A model generated the notes under the pieces. It was not told where the DNA came from and made no database searches. It was given only the letters and a program-made list of their open reading frames with translations. Below, in pieces: positions 1 to 5,051 of a stretch of 5,051 bases of DNA. How positions within the stretch are numbered: the first letter of the stretch is position 1; every line of letters starts with the position of its first letter. The translations under genes were made by a program, and so were the position numbers. The stretch comes from DATJBC01 sp035515515 (GTDB lineage: Bacteria; Actinomycetota; Acidimicrobiia; Acidimicrobiales; UBA8190). The stretch is from contig DATJBC010000335.1 of assembly GCA_035515515.1 (NCBI GenBank), forward strand, positions 1-5,051, read 5' to 3'.

Positions 1-542
1 ACTCCACGGGGGACGACCCCGATCAACTTGCAATGCGCTTGACATCGGCGGCGCTGCCGACCGACCAGAACCTCTTGCTCGCCGACGGCGAGGCGCCCGA
101 CGCGGGCGCCGACCGTCCCGCCGGGACCAGGGACATGGAAGCCCCGTGGTCGTGGGTGAGCTACGAGAGTGGCAAGACGGCGGTGCCGGCGGCGCCGGTT
201 GTGCCGACGGCGCCCCCTCCCCCACCCCCGGTCAAAGTCCCGCGCCCGGTGGTGGCCGCGGCACGGGTGGTCCCCGCCGCAGTGACCTCACATCGGGCCA
301 CCACCACCGGCGTGTGGGCCGCCTTGCGACACTGCGAGTCGGGCGGCGACTACTCGGAGAACACCGGCAACGGCTACTACGGCGCCTATCAGTTCAGCCT
401 CGGCACGTGGCGGGGGTTGGGGCTCGCCGGGCTGCCCTCGCAGGCGTCGCCGGCCGCGCAGGACCAGGCGGCCCAGCGGCTGCAGGCCCGCAGCGGCTGG
501 GGCCAGTGGCCGTCGTGCTCGCGCCGCCTGCGGCTGACGTGA
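1..542 (+). CDS. Rpf-like transglycosylase, 5'-truncated by window edge
   Basis: This is the C-terminal part of a resuscitation-promoting-factor-like protein, a muralytic enzyme that cleaves the glycan strand of peptidoglycan outside the cell. Residues are counted from the ATG at 33. The transglycosylase-like domain spans about 93-166. It has the family hallmark CESGG (Cys101, catalytic-type Glu102), then NTGNGYYGAYQFS and GTW, and ends in GWGQWPSC with Cys162, the likely disulfide partner of Cys101. Before it lies a Pro/Ala/Val linker (about 51-90, with a run of six prolines), as expected for a wall-spanning spacer. The frame stays open from base 3 to the ATG at 33. That ATG has no ribosome binding site and is not followed by a signal peptide, although family members are exported. 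I therefore infer that the true start and signal or membrane anchor lie left of the window. The Rpf call is firm; the start is unknown. Confidence 0.85.
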   Translation, partial: STGDDPDQLAMRLTSAALPTDQNLLLADGEAPDAGADRPAGTRDMEAPWSWVSYESGKTAVPAAPVVPTAPPPPPPVKVPRPVVAAARVVPAAVTSHRATTTGVWAALRHCESGGDYSENTGNGYYGAYQFSLGTWRGLGLAGLPSQASPAAQDQAAQRLQARSGWGQWPSCSRRLRLT

Positions 543-543
543 C

Positions 544-561
544 GCCCGGCGGGCGCCGGGC
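544..561 (+). terminator. GC-rich hairpin just after the Rpf-like gene
   Basis: GCCCGGC (544-550) and GCCGGGC (555-561) form a perfect 7-bp stem around a 4-base loop, starting two bases after the TGA at 540-542. No T-run follows (the next bases are C), so this is not a classic intrinsic terminator. It could still act as a weak terminator or an mRNA 3'-end stabiliser. In DNA this GC-rich such stems also arise by chance. Confidence 0.35.
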
Positions 562-590
562 CCCCCGCCGGCCCCGCCCGGACGCACCGG

Positions 591-596
591 TATCGT
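591..596 (+). promoter_or_regulatory. Candidate -10 element of a leaderless hydrolase mRNA
   Basis: TATCGT fits the actinobacterial -10 pattern TANNNT and ends 7 bases before the GTG at 604. That spacing would put transcription start on the start codon itself. No Shine-Dalgarno sequence precedes the GTG and no good -35 is visible. Leaderless mRNAs with this arrangement are well known in actinobacteria. The hexamer is short, so the call is tentative. Confidence 0.4.
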
Positions 597-603
597 CGGT
601 GGC

Positions 604-1530
604 GTGAGCACGGGGGGTGTCCTGGGGTTCGTCGCACGCGGCGGCCCGTCGTTCGTCAGCCGTCTCTTCGAGCGCCGGCCCTTCGAGGAGGGGGGCTTCG
701 ACCTCGACGGCGTCCACCTGCGCTACGAGCGCCACGGCCGGGGCCCCCGGGTCCTGGTCTTCCTGCACGGGCTCCTGCTCGACGCCCAGCTCAACCGGCG
801 GCTGGCCGCCGACCTGGCCGAACAGGGCTTCCAGGTGGTGCTGCTCGACCTCCCGGGCCACGGGGGGTCCGACAAGCCCCGGCACGCCTCGGCCCACCGG
901 ATGGACTCCTACGCCCGTTGCGTGGTGGCCCTCCTCGACGAGCTCGGGATCGACGAGGCCGTCGTGGGCGGGGTGTCGCTGGGGGCCAACGTGGCCCTGC
1001 AGGTGGCCGTGCAGGCCCCCCGGCGAGTGCGCGGCCTGATCGTGGAGATGCCGGTGCTCGAGTGGGCCACACCGGGCGCCGCGCTGCTGTTCATCCCCAT
1101 CCTCCTCGGCGTCCACTACGCCGAGCCCCTGGCCCGCCTGGTGTCGCGCCTGGCGCGCCGGGTGCCGCGCACGGGCATCGGCCCCCTCGACAGCGCCGTG
1201 GGCCTCGTGCAGCTCGACCCCGCCGAGGTGAGCGCCGTGCTCCACGGCATGCTCGTGGGACCGATCACCCCCACCTACGAGGAGCGGCGGGACATCGACG
1301 TCCCGGTGCTGGTGATCGCCCATCGCAGCGACTTCCTGCACCCCTTCAACGACGCCGACAAGCTGGCCCGGCAGCTGCCCGACGCGCAGCTGCTCGTGGC
1401 CCGCTCCATCTTCGAGCTCCGGGTGCTCCCCGACCGGCTCACGCGTTCCATCGCCGCCTTCCTCGACACCACCTGGCACGAACGGGTGGACACCGCGGCG
1501 CGCCCCCCGGCCCGGGCGCGCCGGGCGTGA
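604..1530 (+). CDS. Alpha/beta-fold hydrolase, catalytic His not apparent
   Basis: This 308-residue protein has the alpha/beta-hydrolase fold and is probably cytoplasmic, as no signal peptide is visible. In order it has the oxyanion-side motif FLHG (53-56), LDLPGHGGSDKP (81-92), the nucleophile elbow GVSLG (123-127, Ser125) and a cap region of about 150-225 rich in Leu and Arg. The late strand VPVLVIAHRSDFLHP follows, with acid candidate Asp243. The final helix PDRLTRSIAAFL (276-287) aligns with the family's C-terminal helix. The histidine normally found about 7 residues before that PD seems replaced by Ile269, in the stretch VARSIFELRVL. The fold is secure; the substrate cannot be named, and it may be a non-canonical hydrolase. 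The GTG at 604 is the first start in this frame after the preceding gene and sits behind a TANNNT element. Family alternatives are esterase, lipase or haloperoxidase-like enzymes. Confidence 0.88.
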   Translation: MSTGGVLGFVARGGPSFVSRLFERRPFEEGGFDLDGVHLRYERHGRGPRVLVFLHGLLLDAQLNRRLAADLAEQGFQVVLLDLPGHGGSDKPRHASAHRMDSYARCVVALLDELGIDEAVVGGVSLGANVALQVAVQAPRRVRGLIVEMPVLEWATPGAALLFIPILLGVHYAEPLARLVSRLARRVPRTGIGPLDSAVGLVQLDPAEVSAVLHGMLVGPITPTYEERRDIDVPVLVIAHRSDFLHPFNDADKLARQLPDAQLLVARSIFELRVLPDRLTRSIAAFLDTTWHERVDTAARPPARARRA

Positions 1531-1536
1531 GCCCCC

Positions 1537-1992
1537 TCAGCGGCGCGGCGCCCAGGCGTCGGGGTCCTCGGTCAGCTTGGCCACGGCGCGCGGCAGGCGC
1601 CCCGCTTCGACGTCCTCGAGGCTGACGCGCTCGAGGACGCTGCGCAGGCTGGCCCGCACCGCCACCCACACGTCTTGGAGGTGGGCGGCCGCCCCCTCGT
1701 AGTGGGCGGCCTCGGGGCGCAGGCCCCGCACCTCGGCCAGCGGGCCGTCCAGGGCGCGCATGACGTCGGCCACGCTGATGTCCGCCGCCGGGCGGGCCAG
1801 GCGGTAGCCGCCTTCGGCGCCCCGCTGGCTCGAGACGATGCCGGCCCGGCGCAGGTCGATGAGGATGGCGCCCAGGAACCGGGCCGGCAGGCCCTGGGCG
1901 GCGGCCAGCGACTCGGCGGTGGCGGGCTCGCCCCGCTCCACCAGGGCCAGCAGGGCCCGCATGCCGTAGTCGACCTTGGCCGAGATGTGCAC
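1537..1992 (-). CDS. Rrf2-family transcriptional regulator lacking cysteines
   Basis: This 151-residue DNA-binding regulator belongs to the Rrf2 family. The N-terminal winged helix-turn-helix (about 1-68) starts MHISAKVDYGMRALLAL and contains the recognition-helix region LPARFLGAILIDLRRAGIV and the wing segment RGAEGGYRLARP (57-68). The stretch DISVADVMRALDGPL (71-85) is the next family signature. The C-terminal helix (about 105-128) is the usual dimerisation helix. No cysteine is present, so it cannot bind the Fe-S cluster of IscR, NsrR or RirA by the standard three Cys. From memory the sequence most resembles the M. tuberculosis Rv1287 type; its effector is not known to me. The start is a GTG at 1990-1992 with a poor ribosome binding site. 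It is transcribed divergently from pstS and convergently with the hydrolase, so local control of itself or of the pst operon is possible but unproven. Confidence 0.9.
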   Translation of the reverse strand: MHISAKVDYGMRALLALVERGEPATAESLAAAQGLPARFLGAILIDLRRAGIVSSQRGAEGGYRLARPAADISVADVMRALDGPLAEVRGLRPEAAHYEGAAAHLQDVWVAVRASLRSVLERVSLEDVEAGRLPRAVAKLTEDPDAWAPRR

Positions 1993-2021
1993 GCCTGATT
2001 CTGGCTCGCCCCGGGCCCCGG

Positions 2022-2050
2022 TGGACGACTCGCCCCCTAGAGTCTAGTAT
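2022..2050 (+). promoter_or_regulatory. Candidate sigma-70-type promoter of the pst operon
   Basis: TGGACG (2022-2027, four of six matches to TTGACA) is followed after 17 bases by TAGTAT (2045-2050, four of six to TATAAT, and fitting TANNNT). Transcription would start near 2057 and give a leader of about 66 bases before pstS. The -10 lies in the only AT-rich patch of the window (about 2038-2076). I see no GTTCACC-type PHO-box repeats, so control by a Streptomyces-like PhoP cannot be read from this region. TCTAAT (2056-2061) is an alternative -10 without a matching -35. Confidence 0.4.
2037..2047. promoter_or_regulatory. 11-bp palindrome, candidate operator over the divergent promoters
   Basis: CTAGA-G-TCTAG is a perfect inverted repeat with 5-base arms around one central base. 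It overlaps the candidate pst -10 (TAGTAT, from 2045). On the minus strand it contains TAGACT (2046 to 2041), a possible -10 of the Rrf2 gene, whose best -35 (TTAACC, 2072 to 2067) has a long 20-base spacer. A dimeric repressor bound here would affect both genes. The neighbouring Rrf2 protein is the obvious candidate, by position only. Confidence 0.35.
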
Positions 2051-2080
2051 TTCTATCTAATCGATGGGTTAAGGAGATGA

Positions 2081-2117
2081 GGGGGCCCGGCGCGGCCGCG
2101 CCCCTGTCCGAAAGGGG
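2081..2117 (+). promoter_or_regulatory. pstS leader: RBS within alternative hairpins
   Basis: AAAGGGG (2111-2117) is a good Shine-Dalgarno sequence, 5 bases before the GTG at 2123, and it decides that start. Its AGGGG (2113-2117) can pair with CCCCT (2101-2105) across a 7-base loop, which would hide it. The same CCCC can instead pair with GGGG upstream: GGGGC 2082-2086 with GCCCC 2100-2104. The two stems exclude each other, so a translational on/off switch is conceivable. A second feature inside is the 12-base palindrome at 2090-2101. The ribosome binding site itself is well supported; the switch is inference. Confidence 0.5.
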
Positions 2118-2122
2118 TCGGC

Positions 2123-3457
2123 GTGGTCGAGCATGGCGCGAAGGGGGCGGGGCGGGGGCCGGGGGACCACGGGCGCCGGCCGCGGCGCACGGGCCTGGCA
2201 CTGACGGCGGCCACCGCCCTGGCCCTGGCGGCCTCGGCGTGCGGCTCGTCGTCGCCCACGGCGGCCAGACACCACACGGCGTCCACCACGACGACGGCCG
2301 CCACCGGCGCGGCGTCCACCACGACGACGGCCGCCACCGGCGCCGCCCCGGCGTCCACGACCACGGTGGCCAAGGCCTCCGCGCCCGCCAGCCACAGCAC
2401 GACCCCGCCCAGTGCCGCCTGCTCGACCTCGGGCGGGCCGCTCAGCGCGGCGTGCGACACCAAGTCGCCCTCCCTGCAGGTGACCGGGGCGGGCGCCAAC
2501 TCCATCCAGCCGTTCTTCACGCGCGCCTTCTACTTCTACAACCAGGCCGACCACGGCGTGAACGTCAACTACTCCCCCGCGGGCTCGAGCGTCGGCGTCA
2601 GCGACATCCAGCAGAACACGGTGAACTTCGGCGACTCCGAGATCCCCATCAAGACCCCCGCCACGGGCACCGGCGGCGCCATCCTCCAGGTCCCGGTGGA
2701 CCTGGGCGGCGTGGCGCTCAGCTACAACCTCCCCGGGGTGAGCGGGGGCCTCAAGCTCGACGGCCCGACCGTGGCGGGGATCTTCCTGGGCACGATCAAG
2801 GCGTGGAACGACCAGGCCATCAAGGCGCTCAACCCCGGCGTGAGCCTGCCCTCCACGGCCGTCGTGGCCGTGCACCGGGCGGACTCGTCGGGCCCCGGCT
2901 ACGACCTCGACCAGTACCTCATCGACACCGGCGGCTCGGCATGGACGAGCTCGGCCGCGGGCACGACGCCGTCGACCAAGTGGCCCGTGGCCAGCGTGGG
3001 CGTGGGGCAGCAGCTCAACACCGGCGTCGCCAACTACATCCAGCAGACCCCGGGAGCCATCGGCTACGTCGAGTACGCCTACTCGCTGCAGGCGGGGTTC
3101 ACCAACGCGGCGCTCAAGAACAAGTCGGGGGGCTTCGTGACACCCTCGCAGTCGGGCATCGCGGCGGCCGGCGCCCAGGCGGCGGGCCTCAGTGCGTCCA
3201 ACTTCAACATCGTGAACGGCCCGGGCTCGGGGACCTACCCGCTCGCCAACTTCAGCTGGACGCTCATCTACCAGAAGCAGGCCAACGCCACCCTGGGGGT
3301 GGTCCTGGGCAAGCTCTTCGACTGGGTCACCACCACGGGCCAGAACCAGGCGGCCGCCCTGGGCTACTCCCCCCTCCCGGCCAACGTCGTCGCCCTGGCG
3401 CACCAGACGCTCCTGCAGCTGCAGAACGCCGCGGGCAAGGCCCTGTTCAGTTCATGA
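2123..3457 (+). CDS. pstS: Phosphate ABC transporter substrate-binding lipoprotein PstS
   Basis: This 444-residue protein is the extracellular phosphate receptor of the Pst importer. After a basic N-region (RRPRR, 18-22) comes a hydrophobic segment and a lipobox AASAC with Cys40 as lipidation site. A Ser/Thr/Ala-rich tether (about 41-115) follows, with two 11-residue repeats. The binding domain runs from about 118 to the end. Family blocks are GAGANSIQPFF (122-132), YSPAGSSVGVSDI (150-162), FGDSEIPI (169-176), GTIKAWND (223-230), HRADSSG (251-257), STKWPV and GAIGYVEYAYS (311-321, nearly identical to E. coli), and the late FDWVTTTGQNQA. Compared from memory with E. coli PstS, Ser38, Arg135, Asp137, Ser139 and Gly140 are kept (Ser155, Arg252, Asp254, Ser256, Gly257). 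Thr10, Phe11, Asp56 and Thr141 are replaced by Asn126, Ser127, Glu173 and Pro258. The GTG start is chosen for its spaced AAAGGGG; a TGA at 2078-2080 closes the frame upstream. It is the first gene of the pst operon. Confidence 0.95.
   Translation: MVEHGAKGAGRGPGDHGRRPRRTGLALTAATALALAASACGSSSPTAARHHTASTTTTAATGAASTTTTAATGAAPASTTTVAKASAPASHSTTPPSAACSTSGGPLSAACDTKSPSLQVTGAGANSIQPFFTRAFYFYNQADHGVNVNYSPAGSSVGVSDIQQNTVNFGDSEIPIKTPATGTGGAILQVPVDLGGVALSYNLPGVSGGLKLDGPTVAGIFLGTIKAWNDQAIKALNPGVSLPSTAVVAVHRADSSGPGYDLDQYLIDTGGSAWTSSAAGTTPSTKWPVASVGVGQQLNTGVANYIQQTPGAIGYVEYAYSLQAGFTNAALKNKSGGFVTPSQSGIAAAGAQAAGLSASNFNIVNGPGSGTYPLANFSWTLIYQKQANATLGVVLGKLFDWVTTTGQNQAAALGYSPLPANVVALAHQTLLQLQNAAGKALFSS
2277..2343 (+). 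repeat. Tandem 33-bp repeat in the PstS tether
   Basis: Two perfect head-to-tail copies of a 33-base unit (2278-2310 and 2311-2343, with one further matching base on the left) encode ASTTTTAATGA twice. A decayed partial third copy (ASTTTVAKA, codons 2351-2377) follows. The unit length is a multiple of three, so changes in copy number would only lengthen or shorten the tether between the lipid anchor and the binding domain. Perfect identity at DNA level suggests a recent duplication. Confidence 0.9.
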
Positions 3458-3543
3458 GCGGCCCCAGCCCGCGCTGAGCAGCCCAACCCCACGAGCACCG
3501 GGACGGATGCCACCCCCGTGGACGCCGTGAGGCAGGGCGCGCC

Positions 3544-4536
3544 GTGAGCTCCTCGCTCCTCGAGGAGGTCCCGCCGCCGCGCCTGGACCCCGTGCGGGGG
3601 GTGCGCGAGGCGCTGCGACGCCGTCACGCGCGCCCCGGCGGCCGCCTGTACGCCACGCTGCGGTGGGCCGGCGCCGGCGTCTTCGCCGCGCTGGTGCTCG
3701 GACTGGTCATCAGCCTGGTGTGGTCGTCCAGCGACGCCGTCCGGCACTTCGGACCGGGGTTCTTCTGGTCGGGCACCTACGACGCCGCCAAGGACGAGTA
3801 CCCCACGGGCGTCTTCATCGTGGGCACGCTCGTCACCACCGCGGTGGCGCTCGTCCTGGCCGTGCCCGTGGGGCTGTGCGCCGCGGCGTTCCTGTCCGAG
3901 CTCGCCCCCCGCTGGCTGGCCGCGCCGCTGTCGGTGGCCGTCGACCTCATCGCCGCGGTGCCCAGCATCGTGGTGGGGCTGTGGGGCCTGCTCGTGCTCA
4001 CCCCCGTCTTCCGAGACCACGTGGAGCCGTTCTTCAAGTCCGTGCCCGTGCTCGAGTGGCTCTTCCACGGCCAGGCCCTGGGGCCGAGCATGCTGCTCGC
4101 CGGCGTGGTCCTGGCGGTGATGATCCTCCCCACGGTGGTGGCGCTGTCGCGCACGGCCATGCGCGGCGTGGCGGTGGCTGACCGCGAGGCGGCCCGGGCG
4201 CTGGGCGCCACCCGCTGGCAGGTGGTGCGCACCGCCGTGGTCCCCGGGGCGCGCACCGGCATCGAGGCGGCCGTCATCCTGGCCACGGGACGGGCCATGG
4301 GCGAGACCATCGCCGTGGCCATGGTGATCGGCAACAACTACTCGTTCACCCACTCGCTGCTGGCGCCGGGGGCCACCCTGGGGTCGGCCATCATCAACAA
4401 CTTCGCCGAGGCCAGCCCGGGGATCGACCGCAGCGCGGTGATCGGGCTGGTGGTGACGTTGCTGGTCATCACCGCCCTCGTCAACGTGGGCGGACAGCTG
4501 CTGCTGCGGGCCCGCGCCCGGGCCGAGCGCCCATGA
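3544..4536 (+). CDS. pstC: Phosphate ABC transporter permease PstC
   Basis: This 330-residue inner-membrane permease pairs with PstA to form the phosphate channel. A cytoplasmic N-terminus rich in Arg (to about 40) precedes six hydrophobic segments near 43-60, 92-118, 128-155, 183-203, 240-262 and 296-319. Family marks are YPTGVFIVGTLVTT (86-99), DLIAAVPSIVVGLWG (134-148), and the EAA loop that contacts the ATPase, EAARALGATRW (215-225) through to VPG (233-235). GRAMGETIAVAMVIGN (249-264) is the PstC-type signature that distinguishes it from PstA. Length is normal for the family. The GTG at 3544 is the first usable start after a stop at 3475-3477 in the same frame; only a weak GAGG or CAGGG precedes it. 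The 86-base gap after pstS holds no convincing terminator, so cotranscription is likely. Many operons show reduced expression after pstS, but nothing here proves it. Confidence 0.95.
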   Translation: MSSSLLEEVPPPRLDPVRGVREALRRRHARPGGRLYATLRWAGAGVFAALVLGLVISLVWSSSDAVRHFGPGFFWSGTYDAAKDEYPTGVFIVGTLVTTAVALVLAVPVGLCAAAFLSELAPRWLAAPLSVAVDLIAAVPSIVVGLWGLLVLTPVFRDHVEPFFKSVPVLEWLFHGQALGPSMLLAGVVLAVMILPTVVALSRTAMRGVAVADREAARALGATRWQVVRTAVVPGARTGIEAAVILATGRAMGETIAVAMVIGNNYSFTHSLLAPGATLGSAIINNFAEASPGIDRSAVIGLVVTLLVITALVNVGGQLLLRARARAERP

Positions 4537-5051
4537 CGGCGTTCGCCGAGCTGCGCGAGCTCGACGCCGCCGAGGCCATCGGCGTGCGCCGGCAGCTGGT
4601 GCGGGCCACGGCCCGCCGGACGCTGGCCCGGCGCCGCCTCGGGGGGCGGGTGGCGGTGGGCCTGTGCGTGGCGGCGGTGGCGGTGGCGCTGGCGCCGCTC
4701 GTGGCGATGGTGGGCTACACCGCCGTCCGGGGGATGCGGGCCATCTCGGTGAGCTTCCTCGCCAACCACACCCCGATCGTCCCCGGGATCCCCGGCGGGG
4801 GCATCACCTACGCCGTCGTGGGCTCGCTCGTCATCGTCGGGCTGGCGTCGGCCTTCGCCGTGCCCGTGGGCGTCGTGGCGGCCGTCTTCCTGCTGGAGCG
4901 CAGGGGCCGGATCGCCAACGCCGTGCGCTTCGCCGCCGACGTCATGGCGGGCATCCCCTCCATCGCCCTGGGCATCTTCGTCTACGCCGTGCTGGTCGAG
5001 CCGCTCGGCCAGTTCTCGGGCCTGGCCGGGAGCCTGGCGCTGGCCACGCTC
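4533..5051 (+). CDS. pstA: Phosphate ABC transporter permease PstA, 3'-truncated by window edge
   Basis: The first 173 codons of the second Pst permease run to the last base of the window without a stop. The start ATG shares ATGA with the pstC stop (4533-4536), a translational-coupling arrangement that fixes the start. A basic, Arg-rich cytoplasmic N-terminus (to about 39) leads to a first membrane segment near 40-62. A periplasmic loop follows with PIVPGIPGGGITYAVVGS (81-98), where GGG-I-x-x-A-x-x-G is typical of PstA. Next come a second membrane segment near 94-121 with FAVPVGVVAAVFLLE and then GIPSIALGIFVYAVLV (140-155), the PstA counterpart of the PSIVVG block of PstC. The last residues enter another helix. 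The EAA ATPase-contact loop would lie beyond the edge. PstA and PstC are related, but the tandem arrangement and the GGGITYA block make PstA the clear call. pstB, and often phoU, should follow. Confidence 0.95.
   Translation, partial: MTAFAELRELDAAEAIGVRRQLVRATARRTLARRRLGGRVAVGLCVAAVAVALAPLVAMVGYTAVRGMRAISVSFLANHTPIVPGIPGGGITYAVVGSLVIVGLASAFAVPVGVVAAVFLLERRGRIANAVRFAADVMAGIPSIALGIFVYAVLVEPLGQFSGLAGSLALATL

Noticed and set aside
33..35. ATG at 33 as the true start of the Rpf-like gene
   Set aside because: There is no ribosome binding site or signal peptide, and the frame is open back to the window edge. An exported enzyme should have an N-terminal export signal.
394..1479. 361-codon minus-strand open frame across the Rpf-like and hydrolase genes
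   Set aside because: It lies opposite two genes with convincing motifs and has low-complexity, His/Gly/Val-rich composition.
1993..2122. PHO box (PhoP binding repeats) upstream of pstS
   Set aside because: No GTTCACC-like direct repeats with 11-base periodicity are visible on either strand.
2069..3403. 444-codon open frame antisense to pstS, and a similar 329-codon one antisense to pstC (3364-4353)
   Set aside because: Both are composition-driven antisense frames rich in His, Arg and Gly, with no recognisable domains or ribosome binding sites.
2077..3477. Long open frame of 466 codons on the plus strand over pstS, starting right after AAGGAG
   Set aside because: The product is a Gly/Arg/Pro-rich out-of-frame reading of pstS without any family pattern. 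High G+C keeps stops rare in shadow frames, and the PstS frame has clear signature blocks.
3458..3543. Terminator or small gene between pstS and pstC
   Set aside because: Only a weak 5-bp inverted repeat with a 23-base loop (3489-3493 and 3517-3521) and no T-run is present. A short frame from the GTG at 3518 stops at the pstC start and looks random.
1..5051. CRISPR array, tRNA, rRNA, insertion sequence or phage attachment site
   Set aside because: No spaced repeats, cloverleaf-like segments, transposase motifs or terminal inverted repeats were seen. The window is densely filled with ordinary chromosomal genes.

Overview
The window is about 70% G+C or more by eye and reads as a chromosomal stretch from an actinobacterium. 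The best lineage evidence is the Rpf-type transglycosylase domain at the left end, a family typical of Actinomycetota. The cysteine-free Rrf2 regulator resembles the mycobacterial Rv1287 group, the genes use many GTG starts, and one gene has a leaderless-style promoter. Assignment to a class such as Acidimicrobiia is only a guess.

Layout from left to right. Positions 1-542 hold the 3' part of a secreted-type Rpf-like lytic transglycosylase whose start lies outside the window. A GC hairpin follows its stop. Positions 604-1530 hold an alpha/beta hydrolase on the same strand, probably with its own promoter and a leaderless mRNA. It converges, with only 6 bases between stop codons, on an Rrf2-family regulator at 1537-1992 on the minus strand. 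The 130-base divergent region 1993-2122 is the only clearly AT-enriched stretch. It carries a candidate promoter, an 11-bp palindrome over the -10 region, and a leader in which the ribosome binding site of the next gene can be paired.

From 2123 to the right edge is a high-affinity phosphate (Pst) ABC importer operon: pstS (lipid-anchored phosphate-binding protein), pstC (permease) and the first 173 codons of pstA (second permease), joined to pstC by an ATGA overlap. The ATPase PstB and usually PhoU would be expected just downstream. PstS captures phosphate outside the membrane and passes it to the PstC-PstA channel, driven by PstB.

No gene here looks wholly new, and I do not see a previously undescribed multi-gene system. 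The points worth a second look are four substitutions at the phosphate-contact positions of PstS, the Rrf2/pst divergent control region, the possible RNA switch over the pstS start, and the apparent loss of the catalytic histidine in the hydrolase.
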